From: Rhododendron vialii
Lineage: Eukaryota > Streptophyta > Magnoliopsida > Ericales > Ericaceae
Direction: 5' to 3'
Length of the DNA: 64,000 nt
NCBI RefSeq assembly: GCF_030253575.1
Contig: NC_080569.1
Location: forward strand, 25,804,501 to 25,868,500
A program made the translations under genes and the position numbers. A model generated the notes under the pieces. The model made no database searches and was not told the origin of the DNA. It saw only the letters and a list, made by a program, of their open reading frames with translations. Below, one piece after another: positions 22,501-34,100 of this stretch (position 1 is the stretch's first letter; each line of letters starts with the position of its first letter).

Positions 22501-25500
22501 ATCTTTTGTTGGTTTCATCTTGGAAACCAAAACAAATGTACCAACCAATTTTCACGGAGAAAATCTAAAAAATTTCAAAATCAGATCATAAAACAGGGAA
22601 TCAATGTTCTGCATAACCTATGGACCTTCTGTATTATTATTCTTTTATAGTCTGTCATTGTCAAAGAAGAAAATCATATGGCTAAACGACATGTTGACAT
22701 ATACTTTTCATGACTTTGAATTTTTTAATTTTTTAATTTTTTTTCTTTTTCCGTATTTTAGTAGACTCTTGTCCTTTGTTTTCTACTTGTACTTTTTTCC
22801 CGTTCGGTACTATGACCTTTTGTTCATGATACAGCAACAACAGTATCCATGACTCCATGTAATCCCCACTCAATGAGGGCATGGATGGGGTAGGACTAGA
22901 GACAGACCTAACCGTGGCAATATAAGCACAGGTGGCTGCTCTATGAAGTTTTATCACAAAGTAGCAGCCTCCTATACCTCCAAACTCAAGGATATGAATC
23001 ATATGGCTGAAGTATATTCATGCACAGTTTATTCCATGCTCCATTTTTCCACTTCAGTGTCATCTTTTTTATGTAACTCAATTCTAAAATTCTTTCTTTC
23101 AGTTTTCAAATTTCTTCAGCTGGCTTCTAAAGTGTGTAAAGATACTAATGTCAGAGCCAAGTGATCAGCTTCCACCATTCAGTAGGTTCGGCTTTCAGAT
23201 ATTTCTTTTCTGTTCCATTAGGTTTTGCTGATCTCCCGAACTAAATATTTGTGCTTATGCTTCATGGTTTGGCAGCGAACTTGTGATTATGTTCTTGAAG
23301 TTTCTGTATGATCAAGATCCTGTCAGGCAGTTCCTCGAACTATCTGAAGTTGATCAAAATATAGAAATTGATGTGTAAGTTACCTCCCCAACTGCAAAAA
23401 CCTCAAGTTGCGCATATATTTGTTCACTTAAAAACTTGCATTATCTTTTACAAAACCTCAGAGCATATAGCGATGTTTGGTTTCTCTGTTTCCTTTTACG
23501 ATTTCTGTGAGTTGCATAGGGTTAGACATCTGAGGTTGTTAGCAAACTATGTGAGTACCATAAGTGAGAAATTTTGCCTTTTAGTGATCTAAAAGCATCA
23601 GTATAGTGTGTGAAAATGAAGGTGGTTAAACCCTGGCTATCAATTATTGTGTTTCAATTCTTGTCTGTTTAGAGTTTTTGCCTCTAATAACTTCTGACAT
23701 GTAAATATATGAAATATATGTGGTCCTGGTGTAATGTATTACAGTTTTAGAAGCTCAGGAAAATTTCCGCACGTTTCGGTTTTCAACTGACTTTCTCAAA
23801 AGAATGCAAGTTGAACTTCAACTTTTCTTAGTTACACCTTCAGTTGGCAACTTTCTTTTTAATGGTAGGGTGTAAGCTGTAAAGGATATTATGCTATGTC
23901 TTGCTCAAAGTTAAGGACAATATTACTTATGCTCTTGCATGAGTTTTGATGATTGATTAGTTTTGTTTTCCTTTGTTCTTCAGCGAAACTATGAAAAGAC
24001 TGAAACAATTAGTTACATTTGGGGGATTTTCGGACACAGGGTACTTACAAAGGACGCTAGCTAAAGAATTTCAGCAAATGGAATATTGGTATTCCTTCTT
24101 CCCTTTCTCCATTCTCATTTGTTGGCATATATGATATCATCACAGTGCGAAAGTTTAAAGTATTGTAATAATCACGAAATAGCGTCTACTTATTTCTGAG
24201 AACTCTGACCAAACCATCGTATCAGAATGTCAACTGGAACGTTGTTATGATCACGATCCACTGAGACAGAGAAGGCTTATTTTTTGAACCATTGATCTTT
24301 ACCAGAAAAAATAAACTCCTTTAGGCATTGGGGTCACCTGATTCCAAGGAGATCCCAGTGTTTTCTTTATATATTAGTGAGCTGTGTGTAATCTGTATTT
24401 CTGTTGTTTTTCTTGGTGGACCTCTTGTCCTCTTTTGGAATTTCTTGTACTTATTCCTGATTACAAGTTTCTTTGTTGTGGTTAAAAATGCATTCTTGGC
24501 GGTTCTCTCCACCATTCATTAACACAGAAGTACTCAATTAACAGTATGAGGTTGAAGTTATTGCTGCTAATAACTTGAGAGTTTGTGTAGTACAAACAGT
24601 ATGGTTGAGGTAGTTAAGCGTCCTTGCTTTCTGATTGGTGCTATTATTGTTAAAGCATCTAACTCAAAACCAATTGGCAATGAGTGGAGGGCCGCCTAGA
24701 CTCATACTAGTTTTGGAGGTTATAATAAACCAATGTGGGACACAAGTACCAACACTCCCTGGCACATGTGACCCTTGACCAACATGTTTAGAGGTAAACA
24801 TGTGATCCATAACATAGGGATCGTTTAAAGTGCACTTAAAGCACAAATAACGGGACAATCAATCAAGAGAGTCTCGTCCAAAAGCCTAGTTCCGATACCA
24901 TGTGATAAGGTCCAACGCATAATCAATTGGCAAATTAGTGGAGAGGCCGCCCAGGCCCATATACTAGTTTTGGAGGCTATAATTAACCAATTTGGGACAA
25001 GTTCTACCAGTTATTACTTATTATGCAAGGTTAACAAGAAGACTGTTTCTACTGATTTAGAAAATATCTGTCAACGCAAAAACTTTTCTATCATTTATAT
25101 TAAATCACACGACAGTATATTACATGGGGGTTGATAGCACAAATAAGCAGGATGTTGTTTGTCCTATATTTTTCTTTGAAAAGTGGCATTTTTCGTTTCT
25201 TTATTTCACAATGAGAAAGCTTGGCTGATCTTGATGAATAGATCTGTGACTTAGTTCAAGTTATTAATGCGCCGCATCAATCACTCCATGTTTTCAGTTT
25301 CAAGGAGGCTTTCCAGGTTCCCTTCACTACAATTTCCAAGAAGATAATTGTTGAGGATTTTCTGCCACTGTTTCCTATTGCATCTTCACCAAAATCTGCG
25401 TCCTCAAGTTTTCCTACGTCAATATCATACTATCAAGTATGTTCTTTGGCGCATCAAATTCTCTTTTGGAATATGATGCATGATAACTGAGTTTCTGTTT

Positions 25501-28500
25501 CTTCTTTGTCATTCCATGAACTTAATGCATGTTTCTTGCACTAATGAAAGATTTCTCCACCTTTCAAAAAAAATGGAAGATTTCTCTGTTAACCCTGTGC
25601 TACTTTTCTCTTCTCTTCACCCTCGGTTTTCCTCTGAAGGTTTTTCCCTTTTTTCGTCATTGTGGACTTCAGTGCCATGGGCCCATGAGATGGTGCATGG
25701 TTACCAACTTTTTTGGGTGGTATTTCATCACAAGGTTCATGTTTTGAAGGAACTAGATCTCTTTGAGTTCATGTGCTTCAAGGGGTCTAATATTTATTGA
25801 ATTATGAAATAGAAGTATGCAAGCCTGACCGATAAGGGTGGAGAAATAACAGGGTATAGCTATCGAACTCAACTTAGCTTGGTGCTGCTAAAAGATAAAT
25901 AACCCAGCCAAAGTGGAACTAGGGAAGGAGTCATTACACCAGAAAGCAAGAGTACAATATTGTGAGATATTGAACCTGGGGGCTGGGTCCAGCTCAAGTT
26001 CGTAAAGAGCACTAATGGCATGGTTTATGTCGGGAGTTTGACCCCCCCTAACCCCATAACACATGATGTGTGATATTTCTTGCATCTCTCCAGAAAAGAA
26101 AAAAAAAATTTGCTGTATGCTTAAACTAGTGCAACCGTAACACAACGTAATGCATATTTTTTTAATCTGGATGCCATGACTACCACATCCTTGACACTTA
26201 ATGCCAATGCGCGAATGCTTGAAGAAGCCAATAGCTTACAAGGTTGCCCGCAGACTTGCTTGACCTATTGAAATGCCAGTATAGACTTCTGGCACACGGT
26301 CTGCTAGCTAAAGGTCAGCTTCGGTTCTAGGCAAAGACCCGCCAGTAGCAGTTCCTTTCCCAGTTCCCATTCAACATTCATGTTGGGAACCGAAGTACCG
26401 AACTAAACACGCACACACAAAAGTACGAAGAATAAAGATCAAGAACAACCAGAGAGATTTTCGTGGTTCAGCAAGAATGCCTACATCCATGGTGCAGTGC
26501 ACCCTAGATTTTACTATGTTTTGAATGAGGAAGAAGAGTTACAATGATGGCGCTGGGCTAGCCACAATATATATAGCTGGGCTACTACATACAACAGAAT
26601 TACCAAAATACGCTCACTACTACTAGAAAATTTCAGGTCGGGTCGCTGCCTCACTACAACCCCCCGCCTACCGGGAAGTCGTGGGCCTTGAGCCACTAAT
26701 AAGGCTTAACTAGCCCAACAGCCAATAACAGAATCTATAAAGGACAAACCTCACTAACAAATAAGTCATTTGACTAAATTCCTATCACCAAAAAGATTTG
26801 GCAAATCTATGCATTCTGATGTGTTGCCAACACGTCAATTTGTGCTATGATTTCAACTTCTTGTTAGCTGCAGCTTTGTCTTGTTCACGTTTTCCGTCCA
26901 TCTACCATATGAACTGTAATGTTTACGCCAGTAGGCGATGCTGCCTAATAATTTATACTTACCTCCTATTTTATTCTATAGCCCTGCAAGTAAATTGTAC
27001 TGATGGTTTCCTCTATAGGAGGCTTCTGAGGCTGTTACATCTTCTCAAACACTTGAACCAAGGCTTGTCGACTACATCTCATTCAGAATTCCAGATGAGT
27101 CGATCTCGAATGTCAGAAACTGCTTAGGCATCGTGAGGGGATTTATGCACGAGTTAAGCAATGTAAAGAAGGGAAATCCCTCCCTGGAAGCTGCCTTGTT
27201 ATGCGTTCCTGATGGCTACCACTGTGTGGATCTCTGCCTATATAAAGTAAGGATTTTAAGACCCTGTTTGGTTCACCCAATCTGTTTCAGTTTTCTGTTT
27301 CATTTCCAAAAATTCTGCAAATGAAAACAAAAGTTGTAGCAATTGTTTTCCGCTTCCAATAAAATGATAACAAGATTTGCTCTGAGATTCCTAATTCTTC
27401 ATACACATGAAACCAAATTTGTTTTCTAGAAGTAGAAAATAAGATGTGATTTGAAGGGGAGGGTTGCAGCCTTCAAAACAAGTTGAACACAAAAGTGTGC
27501 ACCAAACGTATTCTTCTTTTTGTAAAAAATGCGAAAATCTTTTTCCAGAAAATTAGAAATATAAACAGAAGAGGCAGTGTTAACCCTAAGAGTTTGGTGT
27601 TTATGCCTTCTGATTTCCCTAACTTGTTTTCCATGTAACTTCTTTTTTAAACAGGAAACCCAAATTGTTCTATTGTTCAACGAATCAACTAACAGTTCCG
27701 AAAGCCCCGGAAACTCTTGTATGATGATTGTACAAGCCAGTGACCTTCCCTTTGTATCGATTTCAAGATCCACTCCAAACCACTGGAATCTGCACGAATT
27801 GAAGGTACATTATTTTCGACTTTCATTGGCAAGCTATTATATAGGGGCTTATTGAAGCTTGAACTTCTCGTCCTAAAAATGAACCTTTTCTTCTCCGCAT
27901 GAGCAATTTGTTTGTTCTATATCTTTAAACACGTCTGCTGAATTTGTGTAGTACAAGAACTTGTAGGTTAAATTTACACTTGAAACAGACATAGGGGAAG
28001 TTTTGGAATTATCAAAAGCTTATTGTGAAAGCCATAGTCCAAAAGCATCAAAATTGATGCTTTCAAAATTGGCTTTAAAAGCTATATGTGGCTTAAAGGC
28101 AGAAGCGAAATTTGTGGCAAGCACACTAATATGCTTCTGAGGTTTCAGAAGCTAAAATCACAACGCAAAACAAAACAGAAAAAAATAAAGGAGAAAAAAA
28201 CTATCGGAAACAGGCCCATAGGATCTCTTGTCCTGCTGTAACCTTCTCTTAACTTTGATGCTTTAAGTCTTTCGGCGTCCTTATCTTTGACTACAATGTT
28301 CCACGTGATTTATATGTCCTAAACTGCCCATACAAAAATGGTACTTGACAGGATTCTGTCATGTACCTGCAAATGGAGAATGAGAAGGTTCGGAGCATCC
28401 CACACGATGTGATTGCTCCCTTGGCAGTCAGTGGTAAGTGTTTCTCATCTCAGATCACTGGCGTCTGTGAGGTTTCAAAAAGAATTATCACCTTTCATGC

Positions 28501-29067
28501 CGTATTGGATTGGATTTATTTTCGATGGGCTGTTTTGACACTTTCAAATGGAAAAATTGGAAAACTTGGGAAAAACTCATGGTAATAAAAGGAGGATTAA
28601 AAAGGGCCAGAAAAAGTACAAGAGAATCAAATTTGGTACAAGAATTTTACGAAAGAAATTTTCTTCAATCTCTGTGAATCACTTGTCACACCGAATCACG
28701 TGTCAAGAAAGAAGAAAAAACACCTAATCCCGTGTTACACACTGCTTTCCAATTACTGTGAGTACAAGTATTGGAATGGCACGAGCACGTAAGGAGTTCT
28801 AGATGTGTTTCAGGGACGCTTTCACACTTGCTCTTCTGCTCCTACTTATGCGCGCGCACACGAATTATGTGACTTAGGTTTTAACTTATCGATTAGGTTA
28901 AACTCGTCGTTGCTCACTAACCTCTTAGTTGTTCTGAGGGTCTGACATCCTTGTGTAAATGTATTGCTTCAGCATCCAGGGGGGTGGCTTGTGTTTTTGC
29001 TGCAAGAAAGCGAGCCTTGGTCTATATTTTGGAGGAAGACGAAGATGAAGCATCAGATGAGGAGTGA
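13541..29067 (+). CDS. APC4: Anaphase-promoting complex subunit 4 (APC4)
   Basis: Scaffold subunit of the APC/C ubiquitin ligase, acting in the nucleus to destroy cyclins and securin at mitosis and in gametophyte development. Nineteen coding exons: 13541-13609, 13787-13898, 15327-15418, 15803-15883, 18606-18845, 18992-19072, 20157-20308, 20903-21063, 21142-21242, 21324-21398, 21790-21969, 23103-23185, 23276-23374, 23984-24088, 25298-25436, 27019-27246, 27655-27804, 28352-28433 and 28973-29067. They total 2325 bp, or 774 aa, close to the roughly 777 aa of the Arabidopsis protein. The N-terminus is WD40-like ([40 protein letters not shown], residues 24-90). The middle is the helical APC4 domain (from about residue 220, with [15 protein letters not shown]). 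The C-terminus is acidic ([11 protein letters not shown]). The ATG follows a short 5' leader and matches the family start. All phases agree, with no frameshift, so the gene looks intact despite introns up to 2.7 kb carrying transposons. Confidence 0.95.
15884..18605 (+). other. APC4 intron 4 (2.7 kb)
   Basis: This is the longest APC4 intron. It contains repeat-like DNA, notably GCCTAGG- and GAGGC-rich stretches at about 17290-17510, with inverted-looking counterparts at 17820-17950 (GCGCCTCGC, GCGCCTCTTGCCC). The pattern suggests a degenerate inverted-repeat transposon, but I could not define its ends. No exon is recognisable inside it. Confidence 0.4.
24648..25009 (-). mobile_element. TRIM element, copy 2 (inverted relative to copy 1)
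   Basis: Read on the minus strand, the 5' LTR covers 25009-24901 and the primer-binding site TGGTATCGGAACTAGGC follows at 24899-24883. A short interior ends in a purine-rich GTGCCAGGGAG, and the 3' LTR occupies 24754-24648 (TGTTGGTAC to GCTTTAACA). The LTR core CCTCCAAAACTAGTAT and the interior GAGACTCTCTTGATTGATTG match the copy at 5925-6347. The flanks ATTAT (24643-24647) and GTTAT (25010-25014) could be a 5-bp target duplication with one mismatch. It lies in APC4 intron 14, antisense to the gene. Confidence 0.85.
26381..26720. mobile_element. Probable solo LTR in APC4 intron 15
   Basis: The segment starts TGTTGGGAACC and ends TAGCCCAACA, a TG...CA unit with a 7-bp inverted TGTTGGG/CCCAACA terminus, 340 bp long. 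It contains GATTTTCGTGGTTCAGC, a string that recurs in many plant retrotransposon LTRs (family memory), and a TATATATAG box near 26568. No clear target duplication was found, so the boundaries are tentative. Confidence 0.55.
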
Positions 29068-30069
29068 CTGCGTTAATCTTTTCTTTTTTCCTTTTCTTTT
29101 TTTGTCTTAATTAGAAGCAATTTCTGTTTCTTTTTTTTATTTTAATATATTGTTCTATTTGTGTGAGTAATTTATGTAGTAGATAATTATGTTGTATAAT
29201 AGAATTTTCCAAATTTGTCTTTTACGTCGTTGGGTACGGTAAGGAATATGATGCTTGAGTTTGAGTCCTTGTTCGTTTTGTGAAACCTTTTGGCACAGTC
29301 TCTAATAAATTTTCTTTATCTATTTTTCTCTACTCATTACTTATAAAAACTTCTCTCAAAATCCAAACCGACCAAGGGCGCTACTATCGATTGGCGCAAA
29401 AATTTAAGATAATTATAGGTGATGAATAAGCTTGGCACTTTTAGGAAATATTATTTGTTGAAAGGGTTAAACATTAACCCAAAAATACCGAATCAATACT
29501 CTAGTCAATATCCAAAAATATATGAAATAATTCAGAAAATGGGGGGAAAAAGGGAAACCATATGCTCTGATCCTGGGTTTTTTGCCCCCTGCTCTATGTT
29601 TTTGAGAAGCGTTTAGCAACCAGTCTATTTGCCTTGACAAATCACAGAATTAAATTTAAAAAATTAGCGTTACCAGTAATTTATTTACTTATCTTTGCAG
29701 GTGACGGTGATCTAAATTTTTTCATTTTACTAAACTCTCTTTGTTTTAAATAAGCAAGTAAGATGAATAACCAAACGAGCCATTAATAGTGTCTTTTTGA
29801 ATCCATGGTCAATGGAACACTACACAAACCTTCAGTGTCTCAAGTATTTATGCTATGATTATTCTAACTTTCGCCCAAATGATGTATGATAATAGGTAAA
29901 AATTTTATTAATAATCCATGTAGTTTGCATTAATATTCAAACTTGTTTAAAATTATGGACGTATTATCCTCCGCCTAGTTGGTAAAGGTTAACCGGACCG
30001 TTTATGTTATCATGTTCAAAAGTTATGTTAAAAAAAAAGGTCAATAACCAAGTGAGGATACCTGAACTG

Positions 30070-30115
<46 letters not shown>

Positions 30116-31121
30116 AAAGTAGTATACAGTATCACCAGTTTTAGCTTCTATGAGGATAATTGCAACTTCTTAGATTCCATTATCACCTTCCAGATTCAAA
30201 CCACGAGCATTGCCAACCGTGTGCTTTTAAGGCAGCTGCTCAAATATACAACAAAACACGTTCATAATACTAAGCCACTGTCCTCATCAAATCATACTAG
30301 CAAATTATACAATCAAATCAGCACTGCTACCAGTTCAGTCTTACTGTTACAAACATACAACACCGATGGCGATTATTGTGTAAGCACGCTACGATAGCAA
30401 GGCACAATCTCCACCCAAAAACAAAAAAGAATAAGGTACAACAGATAGAGGAGAAAGTTGCCCCTGCTTCTACCATGAAAAATATGACGGCAAATGAGAA
30501 AGAGGCCATTCTAAATTTTCAGACTTCCATGGTCCTCCCGATACTACATTAATTCCGAGTCTTAACAGGAATCTGTACCTAATGGCGATGTTTACAAAAG
30601 TCAGCTTCTCACTGATAATTTTTCGTATCTTGTGAACATTTACCACCTTTCAGTTAGTTTTATTTCACTTCTCCAGCTTGTCTCGATGAGAGAAACTGGA
30701 AAAAGATAGAAAGGAAAAACCTATGATCAAATTTGAAAAAAGATTACTGAAGACAAAACTAAGTCTAAGTAAGGCTTACTTTTATCTCCAGCAGGCTTTT
30801 TTTCAAATATGCAACATCTTTTCTCCCCACTTTACCAGTTACTCTCATCAAGAACCAGAAAAGTAAAAAAAATGAACCGAAAGGTGATTAAATATCAAAA
30901 AGGACGAAAAAACTCCATCCCATTTAAGAGATACCAGACGACCGTTGGTCATTCAGAAGATGCAGAATGGTATCCTGAAACGCTTCATCGTAACGCAAAC
31001 AGAGGATCCCTTGCCCATAAATACAAAAACCCAGCCTCACGGTGTGGCGGGAGTGCCTTCGGACAGTTGGAGAAGCAACCTTGAATAGAGGATCCCTTGC
31101 CCATGGATACAAACCCCATGT
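29068..31121. other. Intergenic region between convergent APC4 and CBP60 genes
   Basis: This holds the 3' UTRs of both genes. APC4 is followed by T-rich DNA with AATAAATTTT-type signals near 29304. A CT/GT microsatellite lies at 30072-30114. On the minus strand the CBP60 3' UTR is likely to extend below 31122. Two near-copies of GAGGATCCCTTGCCCAT (about 31002 and 31088) form a small direct repeat of about 86 bp. No gene is evident. Confidence 0.4.
30072..30114. repeat. (CT)n(GT)n microsatellite
   Basis: About 15 CT dinucleotides are followed by about 6 GT dinucleotides, uninterrupted. It lies in the intergenic DNA between APC4 and CBP60. Confidence 0.97.
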
Positions 31122-34100
31122 CTATAAATCATCCAACTCAACAAGATGAGCCCGCCTCTCGGCAGCTTTCTTCCTGATGAATATGCCCCACCTAAGAGCT
31201 GCCTTGAGCTTCAACCACCCAACAACGGCTTTGCCTGAGGAACGTGTCCGGTCATCATCAAACACATAGTTTGAAGATTGGTTGGGCATAAATGCTGCAG
31301 ATGGGTAAGAGTAGCCATTGTTAGATGTGCTAACAGAGGCATGACCTTGACCATGGCCACCCATGTTGAAAATACGAAGTAGATGCTGCATGTCTTCGTT
31401 TTCTAGCATCTCATGACTTCTCATGCGAATCTCTTCCTCCGGGAAGAAGTCCTCAAGTCCCCTATAAGAACTGAAATTTGATGTGCCACCAGTCTGGAAG
31501 CTTGACATGGATGACTCTGGTTGACCCAGGGCTAACGCGTTGTCACTTCTGGGAGGCTGGGTTTGTAGCGAAGTACTGATCAGCTGGTTGTGAAGAGGAA
31601 ATGAAGTGCTGTCGAACTGGATAGGAGCATTGAGATTCACATTCTGCGACTGTGTTGGGTACTGGTTACTGACATCATGTCCTAGTCAAAGACAGTATTC
31701 AAAGAAAAAGTAAATATGACAACAAACATAGGTTAGGTATTCATTTATGTATGCATTTGTGAAGCTAAGTATGTTTGTTAAAGTGTGTATTATATGACAA
31801 AAGGGGTACAGGTTAGATCTAATTTTGTGTGTTAAGTTTGTTATAAGGACTCTTAAATGCATAACCCATGTCCGAGGCTTCTGACACTTGCTAAGGGTAT
31901 GTGATATGCATCCAAAAAAATTCAGTTTGACATTCATCTAGGATCATAGTACTCTACCTAAATCATATACTACTACGTATGAAATGCTCCTAGACTCCTT
32001 GTCAACACAATTTGCACTTAAAAATAAAAGAAACATACCCACGAATTTCAATATCCTGCCGCAAGCCTGTATCTTTGACATGAGAACTAAACAATCATGA
32101 TATTCACATACATACACCAGATACCAAGTCGATGTAACGTAAGTGCTACGTGTTTGATAGTTTAGAGAACGAATGGGTACTCTATCAGATCTGTTTGAAA
32201 TGTGCGTTAAAGGTGTTTCCCCCTACAACCACCACCACCACCCAAAAGACTCACGCACACAAGACTCACAATCTTTGGCAGGTCCAATGAAAATAATTTT
32301 TCCGATAATGTATGCCAATTGGCTGGTGTCAGCAAACATCTGACAATAATAGGATTCTAAAAAGTCCAATGCACGTGTGCTTGGAACCAGTCATGTCTAA
32401 ACATAAGACTTGTGTTTCGACATATATTCCCCAGTCCCTTTTGACCTTTCACCTTCCACATAATTCTCACCTCCTACAGTGAGGACTGGATTCATAGAGT
32501 GCTGCTGAGGAATTGCTGCTGAAAGGCTTGGTAGTGCGAGCTGAGAATCAAAGGAGTTGGAATAATCTTGTGGGCCCACTGTAATGTCACTCTGAGAAGC
32601 AACAGAGTTCTGATTCTGCTTGAAGCCTAAAAGAGACTTGCCATCATACTCTATAACATGCATCCAATTGTCATAGGCCTTCTTCACCAAGCTATCCACA
32701 AAGACCTGCAAAAACCAACTTGTCGAAGTAATCTCAAGGACTCGAGCACTTCTTGTTGCAGCAATTCAAAAACACAAAAGCCATCCTTTTCAAGTTCCTA
32801 CACTTAATACTCTGGTCTGTTAAAAAAAGGTTTTCTCTTTAAAGGTAACAGCCCATATGTTTATAAAAAAAAAGTAAATAAAACAAGACAATTGTTTTGC
32901 TAGACTTCTGAAGTCAGAAGCAAACCGCATTTTCCCAAAGCCACACTCATAAGTAGCTACTGCTTGTTTATGATCAGGAATATTTCCCTAAAACATCGTC
33001 ATTTTCAGAAATATACAAAACACTATTCCAAATATGGGGACAAGCACCAGGAATACCTACCTTCTGACTATCCGAAAGAGAATCAACTGAACAATATTGC
33101 CCGCCAGCAATCAAGCCACTTAATTCATAGATGTTGTTAAAAACAACACCAACATTCCTGATATCATCAGAGTAGTAAACATAAAGTTTCCCACTTAGAA
33201 CACAAGTCTTAGCGTGCTCTAAAAGGACTTCCCACATCTTATTCGACATGCCACTTCCCAGTATCTACAAAACGTAGAAATCAATTAATATTTTGCTTAT
33301 GGCACATGGATAAGTAAATTCTAACTTACAACACACAATTCTAGATTCTTACATTTCTTAGTCTCTGAGAGTCTCTCACTATAAGCCTTAGGAAGTCTTC
33401 AACTGTATATATTCCAGCTTTATTAAGCCTCTTGTGAAATGATCCATCTTTGCCAATCTTCTCTAGTCTCCAAACGTCGTCACTTAATGCAGGTGGATAG
33501 TGCTTCTTGTATACTGTAAAGACAAACAAAAGATGGACTTACCACGAAACATCCAGAAGGCAAAGGAAAACATAAGGGACATGTTTGGTTATTCTCAGAA
33601 TTAATTTCTAGGAACAATATTTAAAAACTTGATTTGAAAACTCAAACACTTGGCCTTTTAAAATTTTATATAGTTATGACCAGAAATAGTTATGAAGAAT
33701 TTGAAAATATCTAAGTAATGTTTTCTCGAAAAATAAATTCTTTCCGAAAATGTATAACCTCAAGACAAGTTTCGAAATCCATCGACCAACTGAGATTTAA
33801 AAAAAGTAAACTGATTTTGAAACAATTACGGCTGACATAGCATGAACTCACATTCTCCTCTGTGATCCTTGACAGTGAAGGCATCCGTTTTTGCCTCACG
33901 AATACGAATGCCTTCACAACAGCCTGAGGTGACCTTTAGACCCAATCTGAACTTCCTGCTCCTTATCCAGCTAGAGTTGTCAGTAAATGTAAGATCTCCC
34001 AGGGTTCCTACACCTTCCTTCAAAATCACTTGCAAATCCCCAGTCAGAAGAGGCCTTTTTCCTTCACGCTCTTTCACTATGTGCGACTCAAAGTCTTCTT

